This document shows, piece by piece, positions 6,652 through 11,857 of a stretch of 14,333 nucleotides of DNA (positions are counted from its first letter, which is position 1; each line of letters opens with the position of its first letter). The stretch is taken from positions 1 to 14,333 of the forward strand of contig RFJB01000023.1 of NCBI GenBank assembly GCA_003695045.1, in the 5' to 3' direction. The DNA comes from Candidatus Woesearchaeota archaeon. GTDB taxonomy: Archaea > Nanobdellota > Nanobdellia > Woesearchaeales > J091. The notes under the pieces are model-generated. The model made no database searches. It was not told the DNA's origin and worked only from the letters and a program-made list of their open reading frames with translations. Position numbers and translations under genes: made by a program.

Positions 6652-7293
6652 ATGCGGATAAATGCCGGCAAACTCGGGAAGATTCCGAGGCATCAGTGGG
6701 AACATTTACTCTTTTCCAACAGGGGCGCCTTTGAAAGGTTTCCCAGGACAAAATACCTGTCAAGAGTTCTCGGCCCCACTCTTACTCCAAAAGGCACAAT
6801 AACCGGGGATGACGGGGGCATGGAGAGCTGGGTCATTGAATCTCTTCTTCCGCAGCGGCCTGCCGACTATTCTTTTTATCAGCAGTTGAAGAAACATGAC
6901 AGGACAGCTGCCACGGAATACGCATTCGTTGTGACGGGCATTTATGACATCTGGCGAAAGGATGTGAGATGGCTCCTTCTCGTTCTCCACTACCTGAAGA
7001 AAGAGGAAGAGGCGTTGCTTCGGGAGAAGGGGCTTTTGCTGAAGGAGGAAAAAAGGATTCTTTCCGAAACAGAGAAGATAAGCGCAAAGGTAAGAATTCC
7101 CGAATCTATGAGAAAGCATCTTCCCCAGTATTTTCCGCACCTCAGGACGGACTTCTCCAGCTTTGATGAGATGCTCTCCGCAATTGAGAGCGAAGTGAAG
7201 AAGATTGACAGCGAGGCGAAGTTTCTGGAGGACTATCTCTCCAACCTGAAGAAAAAGATCCCGATCCTTTTCAAGGATCTTGTTCTTGAATGA
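6652..7293 (+). CDS. Unrecognised 213-aa protein with coiled-coil C-terminal half
   Basis: I do not recognise this protein. The N-terminal half (1-65) is basic and aromatic, with FSNRGAFERFPRTKYLSRVL (21-40) followed by a Gly/Asp-rich turn (50-57). Residues 88-115 (EYAFVVTGIYDIWRKDVRWLL) are amphipathic helix, not a convincing membrane span. From 115 to 147 a Lys/Glu/Leu-rich helix looks like a coiled coil, and a second such helix runs 172-204. No cysteine pair or catalytic motif is visible. Start ATG 6652 fits the TATA box 26 nt upstream. The next gene begins 55 bases after the stop behind its own TATA box, so this gene is likely transcribed alone. Confidence 0.78.
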   Translation: MRINAGKLGKIPRHQWEHLLFSNRGAFERFPRTKYLSRVLGPTLTPKGTITGDDGGMESWVIESLLPQRPADYSFYQQLKKHDRTAATEYAFVVTGIYDIWRKDVRWLLLVLHYLKKEEEALLREKGLLLKEEKRILSETEKISAKVRIPESMRKHLPQYFPHLRTDFSSFDEMLSAIESEVKKIDSEAKFLEDYLSNLKKKIPILFKDLVLE

Positions 7294-7315
7294 AAGGGGG
7301 CAGGTCTCCGAAAGG

Positions 7316-7323
7316 TATAAATA
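7316..7323 (+). promoter_or_regulatory. Strong TATA box (TATAAATA) of the 46-aa gene
   Basis: TATAAATA preceded by the purine-rich CCGAAAGG (BRE-like) is the best consensus promoter in the window. Its centre is 28 nt upstream of the ATG at 7348. Confidence 0.75.
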
Positions 7324-7347
7324 CATGCTTTGAACAAGTCCTGCGCA

Positions 7348-7488
7348 ATGGAACACGCAGAATTTTCAGGGGACGATTTCTTTTACGACGGCCAGCTTGC
7401 AGAGTTCAACGAGATTGCTGCGAAGCACCTCCGCTCTCTGGGAGTGCGGCTGCGCGTTTACCAGTGGCAGGAATTTGAGGCAATGTGA
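7348..7488 (+). CDS. Small 46-aa protein, unrecognised
   Basis: A 46-codon frame begins exactly where a leaderless start is expected from the TATAAATA box at 7316-7323 and ends at TGA 7486-7488. The product starts MEHAEFSGDDFFYDGQLAEF and continues with a predicted helix (FNEIAAKHLRSLG, 20-32), then a strand-like VRLRVYQWQEFEAM. It is slightly acidic, with no cysteine, signal peptide or membrane span. The following gene's promoter begins 17 bases after the stop, so this looks like its own unit. The fold suggests a small alpha/beta element; function is unknown. Confidence comes from the promoter and position, not homology. Confidence 0.6.
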   Translation: MEHAEFSGDDFFYDGQLAEFNEIAAKHLRSLGVRLRVYQWQEFEAM

Positions 7489-7504
7489 AATCTTTCGGGG
7501 AAAG

Positions 7505-7514
7505 TTTTAATAAA
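7505..7514 (+). promoter_or_regulatory. TATA box of the methyltransferase gene
   Basis: TTTTAATAAA, with its centre about 28 nt before the ATG at 7538, fits a leaderless start like its neighbours. Confidence 0.65.
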
Positions 7515-7537
7515 TCGTTGCGTTCTTTATTTGCGGC

Positions 7538-8080
7538 ATGGAAGAGCATTTCTCCGCAATAAAGCAGGCATACGACGAGTTTTACAGGTCACTGCTGTCT
7601 TCAGGCAGGATTCCCGCAATGGACACCGGCATCGGATACTGGGGGATCTCTGTTGCTGACGAGGTCTTTGAGCTCTTCAAGAAGGTGAAGCTTGACAGGC
7701 ATGTGCATTTTCTTGACTTGGGGCACGGGGACGGGAAGGTTGTTATGATTGCGTCCCTGTTTACCAACGCTTCGGGCATTGAGTTCCACCCGTGGCTTGT
7801 CGATGTTTCAAGAAGGATGAAGGAGAAACTCTCGCACCTTCCTCCTGTGTCAAGAGCGCGGCTTTTGCATGGCGACTATCACGAGCACAGTTTTGAGCCG
7901 TATGATGTTTTCTTCATCTTCCCTGACCAGAAGTTCTCTCCCAAGCTTCAGGAGAAGCTGCTCAAGGAGGCATCAGGAGCAAGGCTGCTCGTGCACAACA
8001 GCGTTTACCAGCCTGCATTGTTCGAGAAGGTTGCGGAGCACGACATCAACGGGACGCTGTTTCACGAATACAGGATTTAA
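7538..8080 (+). CDS. Class I SAM-dependent methyltransferase, FAM173/aKMT-like
   Basis: This 180-aa Rossmann-fold methyltransferase carries motif I as FLDLGHGDGKVV (58-69). The post-I acidic residue is in ASGIEFHPWLVDVSRR (78-93, E82). Motif II is LLHGDYHEH (109-117, D113) and the motif IV region is YDVFFIFPD (122-130). The GIEFHPWLV segment resembles the GYELNPWLV segment of the FAM173/ANTKMT lysine methyltransferases and their archaeal relatives, which suggests protein-lysine methylation; this is inference. The family is usually 190-230 aa with an N-terminal hydrophobic or recruitment part; here only an amphipathic helix precedes the core. It has its own promoter and no close operon partner. 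Methyltransferase fold is secure, substrate is not. Confidence 0.85.
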   Translation: MEEHFSAIKQAYDEFYRSLLSSGRIPAMDTGIGYWGISVADEVFELFKKVKLDRHVHFLDLGHGDGKVVMIASLFTNASGIEFHPWLVDVSRRMKEKLSHLPPVSRARLLHGDYHEHSFEPYDVFFIFPDQKFSPKLQEKLLKEASGARLLVHNSVYQPALFEKVAEHDINGTLFHEYRI

Positions 8081-8095
8081 GCCGGATTAGAAAAA

Positions 8096-8103
8096 TTTAT
8101 ATA
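8096..8103 (+). promoter_or_regulatory. TATA box of the PD-(D/E)XK protein gene
   Basis: TTTATATA, with its centre 25 nt upstream of the ATG at 8124, has an A-run before it. It is the main reason for choosing the upstream of two candidate starts for the gene that follows. Confidence 0.7.
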
Positions 8104-8123
8104 TCTTTATTCTCTAAATTAGT

Positions 8124-8480
8124 ATGGTTTTGCGGATACTGGTATTGTCTGTTTTATGGCTTATCGCCTCCTGCGAGTTGCTCTTGATGAAACTCAAAAA
8201 GCACGACCAGTATGTAAAGGAACTCTACGAACAGCTGCGCCACAGGTATGATTATCTCTCTGCCAACGTGCCAATCATCAATTCCAAGCGAATTCTCGGC
8301 GACATAGACATCTACGCTGTAAAGGGCGACAGAATAGACCTTTACGAGGTGAAGTGCAGCTACAGGATTCACAAGGCGAAGCACCAGCTTCAGAAGGTAA
8401 GGAGATTTCTCAACAACCCTGAGGGGGAGAACTACTTTTACTGCGGCACTTCCAAGGTTCTTGAACAGGTCACCATTTAA
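8124..8480 (+). CDS. Small PD-(D/E)XK nuclease-fold protein, possibly with hydrophobic N-terminal segment
   Basis: Residues 22-118 form a minimal restriction-endonuclease-like fold. A first helix carries E34. GDIDIYAVKGDRIDLYEVK (59-77) supplies the PD-(D/E)XK core with D62, E75 and K77, and a following helix has Q88/Q90 (KHQLQKVRRF), as in Holliday-junction resolvase and YraN-type proteins. It should bind Mg2+ and cut or bind DNA; the substrate is unknown. The TATA position predicts a leaderless start at 8124, which adds a hydrophobic stretch (residues 5-21) ending IASC, resembling a signal peptide or lipobox. Similar compact nuclease-fold proteins normally begin near the MKLKKHD at 8187, so that ATG is the main alternative, with only a weak TATA (8151-8156). 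Confidence 0.8.
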   Translation: MVLRILVLSVLWLIASCELLLMKLKKHDQYVKELYEQLRHRYDYLSANVPIINSKRILGDIDIYAVKGDRIDLYEVKCSYRIHKAKHQLQKVRRFLNNPEGENYFYCGTSKVLEQVTI

Positions 8481-8502
8481 ACCACTTCTTGGTGACGAAA
8501 GA

Positions 8503-8510
8503 TTTATATT
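8503..8510 (+). promoter_or_regulatory. TATA box of the kinase-fold gene
   Basis: TTTATATT, preceded by GACGAAAGA (BRE-like), has its centre about 27 nt upstream of the ATG at 8534. This supports that start over the longer open frame from 8489. Confidence 0.7.
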
Positions 8511-8533
8511 GTTTTGTTTTTTCGCCTTCCTGC

Positions 8534-9061
8534 ATGCAGCCCGACAACATAGAAAAGATAGTCATAGACCCTTTTACTCCTGTGCTCGGCTACGGCGGCC
8601 AGGGCGTTGTGTACGGCGTATCCGATGACGCGGTTGCCAAGGTTTACCATCTCAACGGCCCTATCACGCGGATACTTGCGGGAGGCGAGGATCCTGAAAG
8701 GGTTGCGATGAGAGAATACTACATCCAGAAAATGCTTCATCAGGCAGGATTTCCCGTTCCAGAGCCTTACGGGGTTGAAGAGGTAACGCTTATCCGTCCG
8801 TCATCTCTATTCGGGCTTTACAAGCCGGACAGAACAGCCCTCATCGCAGAGCGAATCAACGGCGTCAAAGGCAACGCCCTCAGCGGAGAGAATCTTGAAA
8901 GGGCGCTGCATCTTTTTGACAAGTGGCTTAAAGAAGCGTGGAAACTTGAGTTTACGGGGATTGATGCCCGTCTTGAAGACACAATCTACGTTCCTTCTGA
9001 AAACAAGCTTTATTTTGTTGACTTCGGCATGTGGAGCCATCCCTCTGTTTATTCCCTCTGA
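8534..9061 (+). CDS. Small atypical protein-kinase-fold protein
   Basis: This 175-aa protein shows a reduced kinase fold. The glycine loop is GYGGQGVVYGV (19-29) and the ATP-anchoring lysine is K36 (DAVAKVYHL). The helix-C glutamate is probably E61 (AMREYYIQ). The hinge region is TALIAERINGV (101-111), and the metal-binding DFG is at 163-165 (LYFVDFGMW). The catalytic loop departs from HxDxxxxN: it reads GIDARLEDTIYV (142-153), with D144 in the aspartate position and D149 replacing the asparagine. The C-lobe ends about 10 residues after DFG, so the activation segment and late helices are missing. It could be a RIO/Bud32-like small kinase, an aminoglycoside-phosphotransferase-like enzyme or a pseudokinase. 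The start fits the TATA box. Confidence 0.78.
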   Translation: MQPDNIEKIVIDPFTPVLGYGGQGVVYGVSDDAVAKVYHLNGPITRILAGGEDPERVAMREYYIQKMLHQAGFPVPEPYGVEEVTLIRPSSLFGLYKPDRTALIAERINGVKGNALSGENLERALHLFDKWLKEAWKLEFTGIDARLEDTIYVPSENKLYFVDFGMWSHPSVYSL

Positions 9062-9105
9062 CGCTCCTGCTGTTTGGTTGCAGTTTTGTTCAGGAAACCA
9101 CTATC

Positions 9106-9113
9106 TTTATAAA
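9106..9113 (+). promoter_or_regulatory. TATA box of the PDO gene
   Basis: TTTATAAA, with its centre about 51 nt before the ATG at 9161, puts the transcription start near 9135. The leader of about 25 nt contains the Shine-Dalgarno at 9147-9153. Confidence 0.7.
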
Positions 9114-9146
9114 GGGAGCTCTGTTTAGCCGGATTAACCAGCTTTT

Positions 9147-9153
9147 AGGAGGT
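9147..9153 (+). promoter_or_regulatory. Full Shine-Dalgarno AGGAGGT before the PDO gene
   Basis: AGGAGGT sits 7 bases before the ATG at 9161. It is the only full-length Shine-Dalgarno in the window and fixes the start. Most neighbours appear leaderless, so this gene is probably strongly translated. Confidence 0.8.
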
Positions 9154-9160
9154 ATTCAAA

Positions 9161-9772
9161 ATGGTTCTTCCAGATGACATAAAAGAACAGGTGAAAGAAC
9201 GCCTGGCAGACATGCAGGACAAAGTCAAGATAGTTTTCTCAGAAAATCCTTCCGCCCCTCTCAATGACGAGATAAAGAATCTTCTTCAGGAAGTTGCTGA
9301 GCTGAGCGACAAGATAGAGTTCGAAACAGCCCCTGACGTCTTCGACATGAAGCCCGCCTTTGAGATTAAGGGAAAGAACAAGGGCAGGATAATCTTTGCA
9401 GGCATACCTTCGGGGCACGAGTTCGCCACGCTCCTTGAAGACCTCATCATGGCTTCAAAGGGCGACAGCCAGCTGTCAGATTCCACAAAGGAGTTCCTTG
9501 CCGGACTGACTGACAAGCTCCAGCTCAAGGTCTTTGTGACCCCAACATGCCCCTACTGCCCAAGAGCAGTGTTCCTTGCCCACAGGATGGCAATGGAAAG
9601 CGACAAGGTTGAGGGCGTAATGGTCGAGGCAACAGAGTTCCCTGAGGAAAGCCAGAAATTCTCCGTTTCAGGAGTGCCCCACACCATAGTGAACAACAAG
9701 CAGGGCGGCTTTGTCGGAGCTCATCCCGAGCAGTCGGCTGTTGAGGAAATCAAGAAGGCGCTCGGCCAGTAA
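9161..9772 (+). CDS. Protein disulfide oxidoreductase (PDO), two thioredoxin units, N-unit without CxxC
   Basis: This 203-aa protein matches the archaeal PDO/glutaredoxin-like family (about 215-230 aa), which has two fused thioredoxin folds. The C-unit is intact: LKVFVTPTCPYCPRAVFLAHRM (122-143) with C130-P-Y-C133, and the cis-proline at SGVPHT (P173). The N-unit keeps the fold landmarks KIVFSE (23-28), the helix NLLQEVAELSDKIEF (40-54), and the conserved GIPSGHEFATLLEDLI (81-96). The usual N-terminal CxxC is replaced by the Ser-Ala-Pro-Leu-Asn stretch at 31-35, and no cysteine remains in that unit. It is expected to form, reduce or shuffle disulfides in the cytoplasm using the C-unit only. 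A strong promoter and Shine-Dalgarno suggest high expression. Confidence 0.9.
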   Translation: MVLPDDIKEQVKERLADMQDKVKIVFSENPSAPLNDEIKNLLQEVAELSDKIEFETAPDVFDMKPAFEIKGKNKGRIIFAGIPSGHEFATLLEDLIMASKGDSQLSDSTKEFLAGLTDKLQLKVFVTPTCPYCPRAVFLAHRMAMESDKVEGVMVEATEFPEESQKFSVSGVPHTIVNNKQGGFVGAHPEQSAVEEIKKALGQ

Positions 9773-9777
9773 GAAGG

Positions 9778-9807
9778 ATTTTGTTTTTTATTTCTTTTCT
9801 TCTCTTG
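9778..9807 (+). terminator. Poly-T terminator after the PDO gene
   Basis: A run of T-rich sequence (GATTTTGTTTTTTATTTC and on) starts six bases after the PDO stop. It fills the 37-bp gap before the convergent DUF483 gene, with no hairpin needed, as in archaeal intrinsic termination. Confidence 0.6.
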
Positions 9808-9809
9808 TT

Positions 9810-10655
9810 CTACCCAAACTCTTCCACCGCGAGAACATCGATTTTTTTGTCGGCAACCTTGATTGCTGTTTTTCCGTTCTCTCTCTCAATGAGCGCGGCG
9901 TTCGATTCTCTCATGACGGCGCCGGCATGGTGGTTGCCCGGCGAACAGAAGACCCTGTCGTAGACAATGATTATTTTGCCGTTCTGCGTTTCTGTTTTTG
10001 CCTGCGGAAGGAGAAGAACGAAGTCAGGTCCGTAAATGCCTGCGCCGGTCATTACCTTCTGGTATGTCATCGCAAGAACAGGGTTTTCCTTGAAGAGGAG
10101 ATTCATGCTGTCTTTCGCAATCCTCATGCTTTCGGAACATTCAAGAGAGTGCGGCGCGTGGCTTATCAGGGCAAAGTCAAAGTAGCGCGCGAATATGTTG
10201 AGATGGAACGGGTGCTTTCCTTTTTTGCTGTTCTCTATTGACGGCAGGACATAGTCGTTTCTGTTTTTTAGCTCTTCTTCCCTGTGTTTGAGAAAGAATT
10301 CAATGCAGCATTCCGGGTAGCCGAGAGTCATGCCAAGGCCTGCTATGTTTTGCTCTGCATCAAGCTGTTTCGCAAGGCGGGCGTCTTCTTTTTTCAGCGC
10401 AACGTAGGCAAACGAGTGCCCTGCTTCTTCTTTTCCAACGAGCGTTCCTTTTGTGGAGTACATGCCGCTGAATTCCATTCTTACCTTGTAGTCAGAGAAT
10501 TCTGCATAAAGGCCGAGTTCTTCGATAAGCGCGCTGAATCTTTTTTCGTTGCCTGTTGCTATTCTTGCACTTCTTTTCAGGCCGTTTTTTACAAGCAGGA
10601 CTTCAAGTGCCCTTGTTCTGCTGTTCAGTTCTTCAGCGAGGCGCTCGAATTTCAT
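9810..10655 (-). CDS. DUF483-like archaeal protein with Cys/His clusters
   Basis: This 281-aa protein has the marks I associate with archaeal DUF483: GLGMTLGYPECCIEFFLKH (106-124, C116 and C117) and FALISHAPHSLECSESMR (161-178, H166, H169, C173). The paired Cys-Cys, then His/Cys, suggests a metal or Fe-S site; a further C237-S-P-G-N-H-H (H242, H243) sits near the C-terminus. A charged helical N-terminal part (1-50) precedes a beta-rich stretch (57-90). The biochemical role is unknown. No membrane span or signal peptide is visible. It converges on the PDO gene and diverges from the nucleotidyltransferase gene. Start ATG 10655 opens at MKFERLAEEL; only a weak TATA is seen about 27 nt upstream. 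Family naming is from memory of motifs. Confidence 0.72.
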   Translation of the reverse strand: MKFERLAEELNSRTRALEVLLVKNGLKRSARIATGNEKRFSALIEELGLYAEFSDYKVRMEFSGMYSTKGTLVGKEEAGHSFAYVALKKEDARLAKQLDAEQNIAGLGMTLGYPECCIEFFLKHREEELKNRNDYVLPSIENSKKGKHPFHLNIFARYFDFALISHAPHSLECSESMRIAKDSMNLLFKENPVLAMTYQKVMTGAGIYGPDFVLLLPQAKTETQNGKIIIVYDRVFCSPGNHHAGAVMRESNAALIERENGKTAIKVADKKIDVLAVEEFG

Positions 10656-10677
10656 GGTCCGGTCTTTTCCTTTATGT

Positions 10678-10688
10678 TTCTTAATTCT
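10678..10688 (-). promoter_or_regulatory. Possible TATA element of the DUF483-like gene
   Basis: The minus strand reads GAATTAAGAAA, with its centre about 28 nt upstream of the ATG at 10655. The spacing is right but the match is weak. Confidence 0.35.
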
Positions 10689-10721
10689 TTCCCTGAAATC
10701 ATTCTTGAATAGTCACAAACT

Positions 10722-10729
10722 CTTAAATA
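10722..10729 (+). promoter_or_regulatory. TATA box of the nucleotidyltransferase/DUF2892 operon
   Basis: CTTAAATA has its centre about 45 nt before the ATG at 10771. This predicts a transcription start near 10750 and a leader of about 20 nt holding AGGGGGT at 10760-10766, a plausible Shine-Dalgarno. Confidence 0.6.
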
Positions 10730-10770
10730 GCCATCTTCTGATTTCATGATTGAAGCTTCAGGGGGTTGTC

Positions 10771-11637
10771 ATGGTCGAGTTCCAGATTAAGAAGAAAGAA
10801 AAGCAGGGCGGCAGGCACTATCCCAAGACAGTGCTCGATATCGCTTATGAGTATGGCAAAAAGGCATACAAGGAATTCGGCCAGCTCATAAAGGGGATGG
10901 TTCTCTTTGGCAGCGCAACCAGGGAGCTCGACCGGCTCGATGCCCAGTCCACGCCGGGAATGGGAACCGGCGACATTGACATCCTCGTTATTCTTGACGA
11001 CCTGACAATCCAGCTGACGCCTGACGTTCTTGAGGCATACAAGATTATATCGGAAAAGCTTGTCGCCTCAACCGACAAGCGGCTCCACATCACGACTCTC
11101 AAGTTCACAACATTCTGGGAGCTGATACGGAACGGAGATCCAGTAGGCATAAACATTCTCAGGGAAGGACATGCAATAATTGACACCGGCTTCTTTGACC
11201 CGTTGCAGGCGCTTCTCGCCCAGGGAAGAATCCTGCCAACGTCTGAGGCGGTTCACGCCTACTTTGCGAAGGCGCCGAGGGCTCTGCACAGCGCGAGAAT
11301 GCATCTTCTTCAAGGAGCGGTTGATATGTACTGGGCGGTTATTGACGCAACGCAGTCAGCCATAATGCGCGTGGGCGAAATGCCTCCAAACCCAAAAAAT
11401 GCGGCTGAGGTGGTGAGGGAGAAACTCATCAAGCCCGGCTTTCTTCCCAAGAAGTTCTCAAGAACGGTTGACAAGTTTTACAAGCTTGCCAAGGGCATCA
11501 TCCACCGCGAAATAAAAGATGTGAAGGGAGACGATTATCACGAGTATCTCAGGGAAGCGCAGGAATATGTTGACGCAGTAAGAAAATTCCTTGACGATTA
11601 CCCCAGGAAACACGCAAAGAAGCAAAAAAAGGAGTGA
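10771..11637 (+). CDS. Nucleotidyltransferase-fold protein with helical (HEPN-like) C-terminal domain
   Basis: This 288-aa protein has a DNA-polymerase-beta-type nucleotidyltransferase domain in its first half: KGMVLFGSATREL (41-53, G47-S48) and GTGDIDILVIL (66-76, D68 and D70). The third carboxylate expected on the later strand is not evident, since LHITTLKF (105-112) has no Asp or Glu. Residues 158-288 are helical (RALHSARMHLLQGAVDMYW; then EYLREAQEYVDAVRKFL) and resemble the HEPN domains often joined to such enzymes, but no clear Rx4-6H nuclease motif is visible. The tail is Lys-rich. Start ATG 10771 is preferred for its AGGGGGT and TATA spacing; a TTG at 10750 is in frame. The DUF2892 gene follows 4 bases after the stop, in an operon. 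Confidence 0.78.
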   Translation: MVEFQIKKKEKQGGRHYPKTVLDIAYEYGKKAYKEFGQLIKGMVLFGSATRELDRLDAQSTPGMGTGDIDILVILDDLTIQLTPDVLEAYKIISEKLVASTDKRLHITTLKFTTFWELIRNGDPVGINILREGHAIIDTGFFDPLQALLAQGRILPTSEAVHAYFAKAPRALHSARMHLLQGAVDMYWAVIDATQSAIMRVGEMPPNPKNAAEVVREKLIKPGFLPKKFSRTVDKFYKLAKGIIHREIKDVKGDDYHEYLREAQEYVDAVRKFLDDYPRKHAKKQKKE

Positions 11638-11641
11638 TGAA

Positions 11642-11857
11642 ATGAAGGATGTCTTTTCGGAAAGGAACGTTGGCAGCATTGACCGGCTTGTCCGGCTTAT
11701 TTTCTCTCTTGTCTTTTTCATAATGGGAATGCTCTACCAGCCGTTGTGGCTTGCCGTTTCTGTAGTTCTGCTTCTTACTGCCGTATTCGGCGCGTGCCCG
11801 TGCTATTCCCTTCTTGGCATAAACACCTGCGAGGTCAGGCGCTCACGGAAGAAGTAG
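11642..11857 (+). CDS. DUF2892 (YgaP-like) small membrane protein
   Basis: This 71-aa protein has the DUF2892 layout: NVGSIDRLVRLIFSLVFFIM (9-28) with the conserved Asp-Arg, a first membrane helix (18-31), and a second membrane helix (33-50). The typical ending follows: FGACPCYSLLGINTC (49-63). Three cysteines, C52, C54 and C63, sit at the membrane edge. In YgaP this region follows a rhodanese domain; here it is alone. The function of free-standing members is not established. The start at 11642 lies 4 bases after the nucleotidyltransferase stop and is preceded by GGAG at 11630-11633 in the end of that gene, so translation is probably coupled. Its TAG directly touches the stop of the convergent antiporter gene. 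Confidence 0.88.
   Translation: MKDVFSERNVGSIDRLVRLIFSLVFFIMGMLYQPLWLAVSVVLLLTAVFGACPCYSLLGINTCEVRRSRKK

Noticed and set aside
8482..8494. Short ACCA/TGGT inverted repeat after the PD-(D/E)XK gene as a terminator
   Set aside because: Arms of only four bases around a five-base loop are expected by chance and no T-run follows directly.
9711..10241. Plus-strand 176-aa open frame
   Set aside because: It is a shadow of the DUF483-like gene; composition is rich in Arg, Phe and Val as expected from an antisense frame.
10746..10790. Short 14-codon frame ATG 10746 overlapping the nucleotidyltransferase start, a possible upstream ORF
   Set aside because: The predicted transcription start is near 10750, after this ATG, so it would not be in the mRNA.
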